In this document: piece after piece, positions 13,412 to 31,140 of the stretch
How the letters are laid out: each line of letters opens with the position of its first letter
Position numbering within the stretch: position 1 is the stretch's first letter
Source of the DNA: Schistocephalus solidus
Lineage: Eukaryota > Platyhelminthes > Cestoda > Diphyllobothriidea > Diphyllobothriidae
NCBI GenBank assembly: GCA_017591395.1
Contig: WEDG01000819.1
Location: 145,001-209,000 of the forward strand
Direction of reading: 5' to 3'
Length of the DNA: 64,000 nt
Translations under genes and position numbers: made by a program
The notes under the pieces: model-generated
Databases searched by the model: none
What the model was told of the DNA's origin: nothing
What the model saw: only the letters and a program-made list of their open reading frames with translations

Positions 13412-13450
13412 GTCTCTGATGATGGGTTCGAGAGAGAATCCGAAACGCCA
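13412..13450 (+). ncRNA. hammerhead ribozyme-like motif, family 1, copy C
   Basis: This copy keeps the full catalytic heptamer CTGATGA (13416-13422). Helix II is GGGTTC pairing with GAATCC around GAGAGA, including one G-U pair, and GAAAC follows at 13442-13446. The cleavage triplet is GCC instead of GTC (U16.1 to C), which should block cutting. The similarity ends directly after it, so the helix I 3' arm is lost. It is the best preserved core of family 1 in the window. Confidence 0.7.
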
Positions 13451-16400
13451 TATTGATTTTTTTAAATTTTAGTAAAAGTACTTATTTTTCCCTCCAGGTC
13501 CATTAGTTTCCCATGCTGGTGTTTCATTGACATTCAGGCAAATAGCTAGGAGATTATATGTTTTTATTTACCGAAAACTGGCAAACAACTGTTCACTCCA
13601 TATCCCTACATTCATTTCCATGCAATCGTTTGGAAGCCAAAGTAATTTCTCGCTTATTTTCTGTTTAGGAACCTACAAAATTGTGTTGCCGTGTTCTTCC
13701 AGCTTTAGGGTTTTGCAAGAAAGTAGAAAACCTATTCATTTAAAAGACATAAATGTTATAAAAATCGGCCCAAAATACCTCCTCGTTCCCTCTGGTGATT
13801 TGTGGCATGTTGCTATTAAATAACTTTAAGCAAGTGTACAACTCTTTTCCTCTTTCCTCTTTCGCGGAACTCGTTTTTCTTTCGTCATTTATATTCGATT
13901 TCATCTTCGTATGCCATTCTTGCTTAAAAACTGCGCTATTATTTACACCATATTCCCCATAATTAGTCGTAACCACCTCAGGGGTAAAGCAATTGTTAAC
14001 GCAGGTTGTAGGGGGAGAGGGTTGGTAAGAAGCTAATAAAACTTTAGTCCGCTTGGACGATTTTCTATCTTGCCGAAGTACGTTGTAGATAAAGTGTATG
14101 ACGCATTAGAGATGTTTACCAAGCCAAATCACGGGTTCTAGGGAAAGATAGAAGGCACCACAATGAGGGCTTTATTGTACACAGAAGCCTGAGTTGCTGT
14201 GTGAGGCAGCAGTGACCACGGGAGAAGCCAGTGTTGACTGTGTATAGTCATGTCTGAGAGAGAATGGGGCAGTGCTGGCAGCTGATTAAATAGGTCTGTG
14301 GAGCAAGTGAAGTGCATTTGCGGTGGAAGTCGGTTAAGTGCCTGCATGTCAGTGGGGAAGCGCTCGCGACGAAGTCACTTGACCTTGAGGCCTTGACCTT
14401 GAGCCTTGAACAAGGACGCCGGACCTAACGATGTTTACGGCCGGCTACAAGATCACCAGATGAGTCTGGAAATATACGGAGAGATTCGCACACTGCTGGT
14501 CGCAGCTGCTATGGCTCAGTCGTGGCACAGGCGTTTAGTGTGTCCGAATTCCCTATTTTCTGTGCTCCACTATATAATAAATTTCCCAAAGCTTCCAAGT
14601 AAGTTCCGGTGATTTCGTTCCACGTCGACTTTTGACATTTAAGACAGATAAAACGGACTTTTTTCAGTTGATATGAGACCATATTTACGACTTCTTTCAT
14701 TACTGACTGCTAGTCGTTGGCTGTGATTACGGCACCGGTGCCTAATGCCTTATATGTTTTGGACAATTCAGAACTGCAAACGGTTATTTATTGGTTCACC
14801 TTACTGAGTTCAACGCTCAAGGAACATATCGCCCAAAATCGTAGTACTAGCTTTGTATTGTTTAAAATACCGTTTTTACTATGCAGTAGAGGAGTTAATT
14901 GTTGTTTACTTTGATTATTGAATCAACCTTCATTTATACAATTGGAACTATCCGATAATTTTTCAAAATCTTGCTTTTGATCACATCTTTTTATCAGACA
15001 TGTTTTCCTTTCAGGAAAGGTATAAAGTTTATCCATACAGAGCATGCACGTATCCCGTATTTACTTCGGCTTGAACGGCGCCGGGAGCAAAGCTAACTTA
15101 GTCCAATATTTGACCACTCCTGTCATAAACACACTCTGGCCAGCTGCCATCTTAGAGCCGCAGCCCGAGAATCTTCGCCTAAATATGCGCCAACTTTAGA
15201 GAAGCCGGATAAAATTATCTTTTTTAACGTTTGTTTGTGATAAGACGCTCAATGTGTTACCCAATCATCTGGAAGCCAATGCGCACTTTTTCCACCAATG
15301 AGTTGTCTGTTGACATTTCTAGTATCTAGAACTGATGGCGATCATCCTCTACAAACCTTTGGAAAATAACTGAAACTGGACAGTTTGAAAAGTTGCCCAA
15401 AAGAAGGGTGTGATTTGGCACAAAATGTCCCAACTCAACTAAATGGAAGCCTTCAACTCCCTTCCCCGTTGGCATTGTCCAGTTTATCAGGTCTTTCATC
15501 CTGCTTCGTGTAGTCCTAATTTTCGTTTCCTTACCCGGGGCTGCATTGCTTGAACGTCCGTTCTGCATGCGATTGTGCTGCAAGTTTTCAACCACAATGA
15601 TCTCCCAAGCCGCATCAACTAATTAAAGTGACAGCCGTTTAGACAGATGTTCGCCCCTGTTCGCCTCTTCTCTGTCCTCTCGTCCGAAATCACCTGCGTT
15701 TCCTTCCGATTGGGGTTAGGGGGTAGAATCCTTAATTCGCTGTATGCAACTCGCAAGGTGGTGGGTCAATTAGACCTGTGTGCTGTAAATCAAGATTAAC
15801 TGCCTGCATTTACCTCCCCATGCAGCGCTAATGCATAGGCACACACGCGCACACACACGCACACACACTGCTCTTATGGCGTAGGTCCTTAGGAAACCGG
15901 AGCGAGCGCGACTTTTACGCCCTCCCCCTCACCCCCAACTAATCCAGGCCGCACTTCCCTTTCGCGTTTGCTGGCATGTACGCAGTTGTTTTGATCTCCA
16001 CCACGGCTGCCTGCCCCATTACCTTGTTAAGCTATGACCTCTATTTGGGACAGATGGAGGTAAACAACGCCCACAACCGCAGCGATGTGACAGTGGTTGG
16101 TACAGTGCAAATTATACTGCGCATACCTCTACAGCCCCCTCGGAAGGATGTGCAAACAAAAGCAATATAAGTATGGGGACGCGTGGCTTGAATATGAGTG
16201 CGTATTTACCACCAACATTTTAGCAACTAAAGGGTTCACCACCGTGGCCTCTCCCAGTTTCCCCCCGCCTCGTTCACTTGCCTCGTAGACCACCGCCTAC
16301 ACCGCAAAGTTCCCCCCCCCCTTATCTTCTGCATGCACCCACAGCTTCTTCACCCCTTCCTACCTCGTCCCCTGTAAGTCTCACCCCTCTGTCCAACCTT

Positions 16401-16799
16401 TCCTCCCGGCTATTCCAGATCCAGATAACTGCTAAAAGTGGGCGATGCCATCTTCCCCGATTTTGTCTCTGAAACGCCTGAGTACTAGCTTCACCTCGGC
16501 ACGTCGACCTGGAAGCCCGAGCCCAAACACGGCGGCATTATTCCTTTTTGAAGGCTAACCTAATTAGCTAAGACATCACTAATGAAATGGACTTTGCCCT
16601 GTGTTATGAAACGCTCTCCCCTTCTTAGGTATTTCTGAGTAACAATGTAAGACAATGCACGAACACCAGCGACCGGGTACCAGGGCGTCACACATATTCA
16701 CGCAGCACATACGGTATACTGATGTCGGCAGACCCACAACGTACTGGTTCTACTGCTATCTCACCACCAAGCTGTCTTTGCTAGGGGCTCATGGGTTAT
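13451..16799. other. unassigned spacer with minor repeats
   Basis: Nothing gene-like is recognised. At 14379-14411 a CTTGACCTTGAG unit recurs imperfectly about three times. At 15839-15869 there is a short CA-rich (ACACGC) microsatellite. The region around 15900-16400 is C-rich. Confidence 0.35.
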
Positions 16800-17240
16800 T
16801 CATAGTAGTGGTGCAGTCACACACAAACACAAATGCCAGTTCGGCCGTCGTTCTGACGACGTCCACCGTATGCCCCACACCAGATGGTGCAGGGACGTTG
16901 ACTTGCGCGTGGATTAGTCTTAAGTGATAGTAGCCTTGCGCTGCAGATACCGCGCTCTCTTCTCCTCCTTCACCTGACCCTGCTGTCATGACAGAGTCAA
17001 GAAGACCGGAGGCGGGAGAGGACGCAGGTGACTGGCGTGACCGGAGCCGCCCCTGGGCGTACCACCACACCTGGCTCGGATCCCACAGAGTGGGAGTGCC
17101 ATAAAAGCCACATTAAGAAGGAGCCATTGCAGCCTGACTCTCAGTCCGCCAGTCAGCCACTTCACACAAAACACACATTGTGCTGATCATGCAGTCCGAG
17201 TTATCCCGTCAATTGGCAACCTTCCAATCCACGGCTTTTA
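16800..17240 (-). mobile_element. isolated 5' segment of the LINE found at 40.8-45.9 kb
   Basis: Reading the minus strand, the order is GGTTGCC..TTGACGGGATAACTCGG, TGTGTGTTTTGTGTG.AGTGGCTGACTGGCGGAC, CCTGCGTCCTCTCCCGCCTC, then a frame reading ..GEGGEESAVSAAQGYYHLRL-HAQV. The same order appears upstream of the endonuclease at 41060-41290, where the frame reads GRGGGESAVDAAQFYYHFKL-HAQV. The first two blocks also recur at 46270-46373. LINE copies are normally 5' truncated and keep the 3' end, so an isolated 5' piece is unusual. It may be a promoter-bearing module or the remainder of a deleted copy. Confidence 0.7.
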
Positions 17241-17522
17241 GCGCACACACACACACACACACTCATCTGATTGCATTCCCAATGCATAGTAGCTCTGTCT
17301 TCTGATGTTAGGGACAGCCAACCGGTTGCCAACACCCATTTAGACAAGATATGTCGTTTAACCGACAATGACAGTTGACAGTTATACAGCAGTTGTTTAG
17401 CAATTATTTACTACTCTCTTTAGTTATCGGTAGCAATTAGTTAATCGTGCTCGCAATTTTACGGTAGCCAAGAGTGCACAAGTGTGTGTATATTTATTTT
17501 AAAAGCATTCGAAGTAAGTGAC

Positions 17523-17556
17523 TTATTTAAACACAATAAACACTGTGTTTAAATAA
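17523..17556. repeat. perfect 13-bp inverted repeat (hairpin)
   Basis: TTATTTAAACACA (17523-17535) and TGTGTTTAAATAA (17544-17556) are exact reverse complements around an 8-nt loop. The arms are AT-rich and no transposon was recognised around them. Confidence 0.85.
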
Positions 17557-18360
17557 AATGATTTAAGCAGGCGCGGTGATCCGCAGCGTGAATAGGAATT
17601 CGCTCAGTCATAGTTTCTGTGAAAAGGAATTGCATTCATGGAAAATTGATGGACAATTTAGGTGCTTCTCTAATGTTATGTATAACACATTTTCTGATCA
17701 AATTTCGCACCTTATAGCCTGCCAGTCCAAAAATGACCGTTACAACCAGTTCGTTAGCTTTCGCGTTCGAACAATCTGTGGGTTGGTAAATTTGAGTGAT
17801 TTCGTCACACAGACGAGCAGTACCACTAGTTTTTTACATTTTTTTACATATTACATTTTTACATTTTTTTACATTTTTTACATTGAAGTCTACGTGCCGA
17901 CAGAAAATGACTAGGCGATTTTTCTTGTCAAATTGCGAAAGTGCAGACATTAGCTCAGTGAACCTCCTTTTGCTACTGATACAGGCAATTGGAACCGTTT
18001 GGAAAGAGTCTAACCCAACATTAATGGGAGAATCGTGTACAACTTGTTTTGGAAGTTGGCAAGCAATTTAGGCTGCTTGCATTTAATCCTTGGTTAGTCG
18101 TAAACTATGCTTGGATCGCGATAAATGAGCATAAGCTGGGTGTGAGACGGGACAACGGTTTATCACAAGCGGCTGCCCAAACCCACGAAACGAGTCACGT
18201 GTTTAACTTAGAAGCCACGCCAGAAGCAAGATAAGCCGAGAATTGATTGAAGTCAGGGCCTCCGATACCAACTCGGTCAATATAATTATAGATCTGGCGC
18301 CACTGGTGTCTGATTGGCCCCTGCCACCCATAACCGTTGCTCGTTTTTTTTGCAGCTTTT
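17557..18360. other. unassigned spacer
   Basis: No gene recognised. At 17825-17885 there is a run of imperfect TTTTTTACA units. Confidence 0.35.
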
Positions 18361-18406
18361 ACCTCTGACGATAGACTCAAGTAAGACTCCGAAAGTTCAG
18401 TCGAGT
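18361..18406 (+). ncRNA. divergent hammerhead-like motif related to family 1 (copy F)
   Basis: CTGACGA (18365-18371) fits CUGANGA. It is followed by exactly 19 nt, the helix II spacing of family 1, then GAAAG (18391-18395), TTC and AGTCGAGTAAAAC. The last part corresponds to AGGCGAATAAACAC of family 1. Helix II pairs at only four of six positions. The flanking ACCT can pair at two positions with AGT after the cleavage site. I read it as a decayed member of a sister family, not as an active ribozyme. Confidence 0.45.
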
Positions 18407-19351
18407 AAAACCATGATTCGGGCGAACATCTGCCTCTATTCTTAGTGCTCAACTGGTATACAACTAGGCCACAAGCCCACTTTTGGCGCTTCACCTCCGA
18501 AGTATCAATCGTAAACTTTGGATAGGCCGTGTCCTGTCCACCAACCTTGGAAATCACGTGACAGGGACATCACCGTTCTGGCTCACCACTGCCGTAAGCA
18601 AGCAAGCAGTTGATTAACAATCAGGTCGGATCGATGGGTGACAACCCCTTCTGAATTTGCATACGCCCAGCGGTGGCAGACAGAACATGGGTCCATATCT
18701 CAGCGCTAGTGTCACACGTAAAGAAGTTAATGCCGGTGCACAGCACGCTCGTGACAGCAAGTAGGCCAAAATGGCCATCCTATTCTCTCTTCTTGGTGTA
18801 GATACTTCCTCTGGGTATAGATCACTTACAGCTCCATCACAAAGTCGAACGTTCGCGTTCCTTCCACAATGAATTTAGTGCAATTAATCCCACTGTCGTA
18901 CATCATGGTCCCCTCTTAACTCTGGAATCTGTCTTTATAAGGATGCTGATTAAGACACCAACGATACTTTTGGTAACCAATGGGTAAGTGCGGTTCCAGA
19001 AGTCGACCCGTGCGAATCCTCGGCTGACCGAACCAATGGCAGCTACTGATGCCTAGTGCCACAGTCGATCGTGCTGAAGCAGACACAGAAATTCGTGTCT
19101 GTAAATTTAGGTACTTTAGTGCCCGAAAACCGTGCAATGTATAATTCCTGGTGCCGAGAGCTGCCTGTCTGCATTGGGCCAAATTTTCTTCAAGGCTGTC
19201 CTCTGTTATCCATCCTCTTCGCAAATTTACTGCTTTTATTTATGAATCCGGGCTCCAAAGTTATGCCCCATTATCCAATTAGCATTATATCTTCCCCATA
19301 AGGTGGTCATACACTTTGCATATCATTGAGTTCATTCAAGCTGTCTCACCA
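18407..19351. other. unassigned spacer
   Basis: No gene or repeat recognised on either strand. Confidence 0.35.
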
Positions 19352-19620
19352 GTCTCAGAGGATGGATTAGAGAGAGAATTCGAAACGCCAGGCCAGTAAA
19401 CACCATGTTCCAATGATAACCTCTTCTTCTTCTTCTTCTTCTTCTTCTTCTTCTTCTTCTTCTTCTTCTTCTTCTTCTTCTTCTTCTTCTTCTTCTTCTT
19501 CTTCTTCTTCTTCTTCTTCTTCTTCTTCTTCTTCTTCTTCTTCTTCTTCTTCTTCTTCTCTTCTTCTTCTTCTTCTTCTTCTTCTTCTTCTTCTCTTCTT
19601 CTTCTTCTTCTTCTGCTTCT
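19352..19620 (+). mobile_element. PLE 3' end with hammerhead remnant (family 1, copy D) and 200-bp CTT tail
   Basis: Bases 19352-19393 align with family 1: core position CAGAGGA (two changes from CTGATGA), GGATTA..AATTC where helix II lies, GAAAC at 19382-19386, GCC, then AGGCC. The bases up to about 19418 (ACACCATGTTCCA.TGATAACCTC) match the downstream bases of copy B. The sequence then runs into (CTT)n at 19419-19618. The shared order of ribozyme, short spacer and TCT/CTT tail shows that the microsatellite is seeded by the 3' end of the element. Confidence 0.7.
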
Positions 19621-21669
19621 GAGTTAACGGATTGTTGCTTGGAGCATTACTTGCCACTTTTACCTTTTTCCGTTTTAGAATGGTTTGTGAAAACGCATTT
19701 CCGCATGGGTGAGATCGCCAATGTGGCCTGGATGCGAGCGAAGTCTTTGTAGCTGCCAAGATAACAGGAATGCCCCAAACCTCAGGAATAGGAGGACGCC
19801 TCGGGCAGCTATAGAAGTTTGTAGAAGGCAGGAGGGCTTAGTTTGCGCGGCGCCATAAGCTGCTTCGACAATGGTGACCCCGGCGTGATGCGACCACACT
19901 AAGGTCGGAGGCGTTCGAGGTGACTGTCTCCCCCGTCCGTTTTATCTCCTATTTTTCTTGGTTTATTCGGTCCTGGTCTTCCTCCACGGATCTGTTCTCG
20001 CGCCCTTCTTTCTGCCAGTCATACGTGCTTCCGGTTGCCAATACTACTACTACCAGGTGAGCTATTGCTCACAGAACCCGTAGCAGTCGTAAAGTTACTT
20101 TCTAAAACTGATTTGAACATTGCTTTTTGAGTTTGAATTTCGACCCGAAATTCGCCATGTCGAGGGGGAGTGCATTTTGACCCGCATCCACCAAATCAGC
20201 GCTGATATCAGTTGCTTACACTCACAACTGGCCAACTCACACGAATGTTCGCCCTACGCAGAATCTTTCCCACCTAAGAGCTATGGCAACTTGCAAATTG
20301 TCGACCAAATGCATCCCCCCAGACAATCTAAGGCCTCAGGAAAGTCAATTTACACGAAGCTGGTCACAAGACCCCGGTCATAGCTTTCGTGCACCCGGAA
20401 AAGCAGGAGGCCATCTCTTCCTAGCGGGCATGAAGTAACACTTTCCCCGAATTTCACTAGCGACCGCCAATGCCTGGGACTGCAAGTCAGGGTTCTGTGC
20501 TGAATAAATTCTCCATTCTTGTAGCTGCAGCGTTAACGTGTATAACTAACTTGTGCATACGTTCGAAGCGAGTGCGCAAATAAGGTTATCCGTTGGCTCA
20601 CTATCTCTTCCTGTTAAAATCATTTGGGAACATTCATTTGATGGTTGAGTCACGAAGGCGTCACTTTTTAATAGAGCAAGTAGATAAGGGGACTATCCAA
20701 AGACAAACGGGCTTTAGGCTCTGGCGTTCGGTACAGTTGCATGCCCAAAACATTTAATTGGAAAATGCACTGAGGTGACTGTTTTGACTTATTTGTGGTT
20801 ATCAGCCAGCTGCACCCCAACCCAGGTGCCCACACTCTGCCAGTTTCGATCGGAAATATTCAAGGTTAAGGTAGGGTAGTTTTCACCATTATAGCCTGGA
20901 GGGAGTCAGAAACTTCTGCCAGTTCTTCCGCATAGAGAGATGGCGTCCGGCAGGTGCCCCATGGAGTGAGCTCAGCACCACTGACTTGTGCTGGAATTAA
21001 TTTATATTGAGTCTGACTTGCGATGCATCTGCTGCACTCGCTCCTCCTCCACCCCCTAGGTGACCGGGATGGGGCAGTCGCGCGGTGGCTAATAAAGCTA
21101 TGCAGTCCGTCTACGGATGTCACGCAAGACAAGCATGCGCCAGGCGTTCACAGTATGAAGTACAATACCTTTTGAACGTGCTTTATGAATTTGAGAGACA
21201 TGCTCGTCTGGGTCTAAGGAAAAATTCGCGCAAACGAAGCCATTGTTGAAAAATTACGGCCCCAACTATGCATCATGAGGAAATTAATGATGCACACACA
21301 GCTGAATGCTTTTCCTCCTTCCAGATCAACGTGAACAACAAATACCTGTAAAACAGTTGTGGCTTGCGTGTCGATTTAGCTAACAATTATTCATGCTTCC
21401 CTAATGGTCTCCTTGAAAGGTTTCTTTCTCTACCCCATCCCACGGTTCTTAAAAGGCAACAACAAGTGAAGTTTACCCAAAATAACATTTTTTGTATCGA
21501 ATGATCGAGCATTCGCCCACAACCTTAAATTCATCACTTACATGCTGGTCCCTCGATCGAATCGAAGCAGACCTCATTCAGACATGACGGATAATTGTCT
21601 ATTCAATCGACAATAAAGTAAGCGCGTTATTCTTACTGATGCCGTTAGGGTCGAGCAAGATCCTCACCA
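19621..21669. other. unassigned spacer; possible LTR-retrotransposon primer-binding site
   Basis: No gene recognised. At 19873-19889, TGGTGACCCCGGCGTGA resembles the tRNA-primed binding site used by flatworm Ty3/gypsy elements of the CsRn1 type. No gag follows it, so it is at best a solo remnant. Confidence 0.3.
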
Positions 21670-21775
21670 CATCACCTCACTGCATAAGGCACATGGCGTA
21701 CTGATGATCGGTAAAAAACGTGAAACAGCTAACTGCGTCTTGCCTGTTGCACCCTCAGCAACCTACCTATGTATC
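21670..21775 (+). ncRNA. hammerhead ribozyme-like motif, family 3, degraded monomer
   Basis: It matches the 236-bp tandem unit at 62587-63050 from CCTCACTGCA through CTTGCCTGTTGCACCCT.AGCAA. The core CTGATGA is at 21701-21707 and GAAACAGCT follows at 21722-21730. The cleavage region reads AAC where the intact copies have GTC, and helix II has lost two of four pairs. Helix I still pairs (GGCGTA with TGCGTC). It is predicted to be inactive. Confidence 0.75.
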
Positions 21776-21894
21776 CATCGCCAAACCCTGTTTAGAGGAC
21801 CGGGGCTAACTGGGCTACGAGTTCTAGCTAATTCCTAAGGCAGGAAACTGCAATTCTTGTATAGCAGTACCAAAAGCCTTTCAACCACTAAAAT

Positions 21895-22050
<156 letters not shown>

Positions 22051-24143
22051 TCCCTACAACATTGAACACCAAGTGCAAAAACGTAATTGGTCGCAAATAA
22101 ACTTCCCTATTCTGAGTTTCGCCTTCAAATTAACTCCGTTACGCGACTGTCAAAGCATAAATTAACTTCGGTACAAACCACTCACTTCTTCGCCAGGAAA
22201 TAAGCGACAGACTACTTCTCCAAACCGTGTCCGTGTTTATCTAGCCTTTGTGGACAACGTTTGGGTAGGTCTAATGCCTGTGTTTTTTAAAATTAGCCGC
22301 CAAATCGGCTCTGTTTATCCTGTTTAGTAAATGATCGAGTCCATATCACGTACCGCACTAGCTCATTTGTTTAGCAGAAGCCACAGAGAGGAGGTTAAGG
22401 AGTCTGCCTAGTTTCTTACATGAAAGCCAATGAAATGAAAAAGACCGCGCGTACTGGCGATGACAGAGAAAATTGTAATATGACGAGGCCACTTCGCTCT
22501 ATGAGTACAAACACCACACCACAGTGTTGTTCGTCATTCGACCAACTATACCACTTCAGTGGGGTAGTCAACGACACAGCGCTCTCCTGGCTGTCTCCAA
22601 TGGCCCCATTGTTTTTAAGCTTCCCCACTCCCCTTGCTCTCACCTTAACACGTGAATGAAAACAACGTCGTCGTCTGTTTTTTTCATGACCAGTAGCCCT
22701 TTAGCAGATGCAACAAATCACCTTCTTATATCCTTGTTTCCAAGGTCCTTGCTCTAAGACATGCTGATGAGTAACCGAAAACGTAAGTTTTCCTATGTCA
22801 AAATTTTCAAATGTGCAGATGTTATGCTGGCAAGACAACACAAGGAACGGCAGTTGCAACTCAGACCATCTCCAAGTCCTCTGCCCTTTGACCTCCCGGC
22901 TGCCCGATATGTTGACTTTACTCTACCTGCTTATCTTTCGTGGGGCCCCTAGAGTTTAAGGTTGTTTCGGTAATTTTCGAAAAATTGCTGTAGAAAAATG
23001 TGTTATTTGTGCGCCTAATTACCCCAAAACTCCAAATCTGGTGGTTTGCTGATTCGTTATCCCTTATTTCTTTTCTGCTATCCTTCCAATTCTCATGAAC
23101 ATAGTGATGAATACGAGGTGATTTATTATTCGTACAATGCCATGCTAGTTGACCTCACGTTGTGATGACACTTCACGACATTGGAACGTTTCTTTGATCT
23201 AGTTCCCGGAATTTCGTGGGAATAAATAGCTGCAAAGTCACACCCTTCCAACCCCATGCAATTTTTGCTACATCTCCTGCCGTATATCAAACTTGTAAAC
23301 TATCCGGGATAAACAACTCCACTACAAATTGTGGGTTTACAATGGCTATAGAGACCCCTGTGACCTATATACTACCCACTGGGCAAAGGATTACTCAAAT
23401 CCTCCTAAAAGTATCCCTCCACAGCCCTAAAGCTGGGGTGTCTAAGAGAAAATTTAAGAGCCAGAGGGCTCCAGTTGGATTATTAGGGACTAAAGGCTCA
23501 AGCATATTTCGTAACTTGATCAGTTAGAGCTTTCATTTCATTGAATACGTTCGTTCCATCGCCATATAAGGTATTAGGACACAACAGCTAAGAAACATGG
23601 GTTTGCTCGTGCCAATGCTAGTGACGCTCAGTTTGTTTCGAGTTTCAATTTCACTAAATTGCCAAACTGGCTTATCCTGACGATGCTGTTGTACGCGGCA
23701 TCTGAGCCTGTCTTCACAAGGAGAGTAATGCATTTATCAGGACTCTGTCACCACAAGGTGCAAGCAAAGACTTGCTTAGTAAAATTAAATTGACCACATT
23801 GGAGTGTTGCAGTCGCTAGTTTCAAAATATGTTCCGAGCGGCATCAGCACTTTGATAAACGTTCAACCAGAAACGAGAACGGAAGCGGGCGTGCACTACT
23901 GCAAAACGTAAACACGGACAGATATCACGTGTCTTTTTCGCGGTAATTTGTTGATGTGAGTGCCTAAACGATGGCCTGTTGGCCTTCCGTTCTCCCATGT
24001 CAGCGACGGAACTCCTTCTGTGCGGATGGCAGACAGGAAGTACCAGTGAAGCAGGCATTTTTCTGCAGGTTGACTTTGACTGAAAACAGTTATTTGTAGC
24101 AATTTTCGTCCGCGCACAAGGGTCAATTTATTATAGTTATTCT

Positions 24144-24146
<3 letters not shown>
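22051..24146. other. unassigned spacer
   Basis: No gene recognised. A hammerhead-like coincidence at 22763 was examined and rejected. Confidence 0.35.
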
Positions 24147-29310
<5,164 letters not shown>

Positions 29311-30593
29311 ATGTGCGTGTCCCTTTTTTTCAATTTATCTTACCCTTTTCCTACTCATCACTCACAGCTAAAAGGTAGCGCCTGAGAGTTGTCCTAGCAA
29401 GGACGGGGGAAGCTGCTTCCAAACATTAGGTTCAGTCGGTTTTGTTTTTGGGAGTATGCATGCCGACATTTGCATATTAAGCGCCTCGGATTCCAAGGCT
29501 CAGAAAGATACTCGTATTGCGGACTGCTTTTTTTTCTAACCGTGGAGGGGAGCGATTGATGTAGGGAGGCTATGCACCCCTTGGTTTCCACAATCATTCA
29601 TGCACATATACAGTCAGGAGAAGATTGTTGAAAAAGACGCCAGATGGTGTCATGAAAAACTGGAGGTGTAATGCCTCTCCGTCCAGACGTAGAAAGTGCC
29701 AGTTGGTCGAGAGCGCAGTGAATCGCAAACCACTCTGCGACCAGCGCCCATTATGCATCTTTGTTTCTTCCAGAGTTCTAACTGATTCCACCCTTAATTT
29801 ATGCATGTAGGGAGTAATATGTCCGCTGAGCTCATAAGAATAGCAAAAAACAACATTCGCAGCAAGATCAGGCAAGTTTCATTCAGTATCCCCAAACAGC
29901 TAGCTTTTCCAACTTTTGGCTGCTGCTACTCAATTTAGACCCAAGTCCAGCCACCCAGGGATCTGTCAGCTGTCTGTCTCACAGTTCCCGTAAAGCTGGC
30001 TATCAGCACATCAGTCAGCACGGCAGGCCGCACCTACTGCAGACGACAAAACCAAGGACGTTTGCAGTCTTGCCACTCCGGCGCGGGCTCGTGGTGTGCG
30101 GATGACTCATTCAGCCAGGTTTCGGCCACGCATAGACCCCGATCGGTCCTGTATACTAGCAGGAAGTTATTAGAGGCGCTCTGACGCTGGTCTCTCCTGC
30201 TACGCCTACACCGGATTCCGTCTATGCGCCAGCCCCTAGCCGCGCGGGGTCGTGGTTCCAGGCTCTTCGCTCCAAACCGTCCATGCTTCCTCCTTCGCCT
30301 ACCTCCTTGAATTTATGGACTGCTGCAGTAACGTTTTAAACCTGCCAGGGTAGTTTTCTCTAACGTTTCGCGTACAGCGCTTTGTGGCCATTTTGTGCGT
30401 CCTTATAGTTATAACTTAGTTGTCAATCGATGTAAGGACATCGTAGGCTGCAGCAACATCCTGCTGGCGCAGTTTGGCCTAAATGCCGGCGGGCTCTACC
30501 GGCGGTCGGTGACCTTATGCGCGTTGACCTCAAGACGGACACGGAGCGAACGCCTGCTAACCGATACAAAGCGAGGACGTTAAGTCGCAGGAC
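29311..30593. other. unassigned spacer
   Basis: No gene recognised. The region 30000-30600 is more GC-rich than its surroundings. Confidence 0.35.
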
Positions 30594-30624
<31 letters not shown>

Positions 30625-30665
30625 TGAGAGAGAGAGAGAGAGACCGAGAGAGAGAGAGAGCGAGA
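30594..30665 (+). repeat. (GA)n microsatellite
   Basis: About 70 bp of GA dinucleotides with a few GC and GT steps. Confidence 0.9.
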
Positions 30666-31140
30666 CTGGACGTCTTGACTAGTCTCTGTCTCTGCGCTAT
30701 CACATAAAATATTTTTAACTGCGAATAGTCAGGTTATACATGTCCTAGGCTAAGACGATACGGTATACAGGTAAAAGTTCTTTTTTGCTCCATGAAACGT
30801 GTGTAAAATGCGAACGTTCAAATCCATTGCATTATGCCACATCTTCAGTAACTACTAAGAGAGTACAATGGAGGTATACAGATACATTTAGGTTATATTT
30901 TGGTAAGACTAGCATTATGTCCGTGTAGGCGCGCAAGGACTAACGGACATAAACATTTACTTTTATTATCCAAGCTCTCATCCGAAAGGTGAGAAAATCG
31001 CACGCACCTGTCCGCATTTAAAAAATGTTGTCTCCGGTGATGTAAATCTGAAAGTTTCGACAATTCCACAGACACACAGAAAAGTCGTTCATGTTAGATG
31101 GACAAATAGAAGAGTAAAAACCGCTAGACAAGGGCTACCT

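Noticed and set aside
18195..18557. 120-codon minus-strand open frame
   Set aside because: It lies antisense to a hammerhead-bearing repeat fragment and shows no recognisable domain.
22755..22805. CTGATGA followed by GAAAAC at 22763, resembling a fifth hammerhead
   Set aside because: Only 6 nt separate the core parts, helix II would have a single pair, and helix I needs a 4-nt bulge. It also has no repeated copy in the window.
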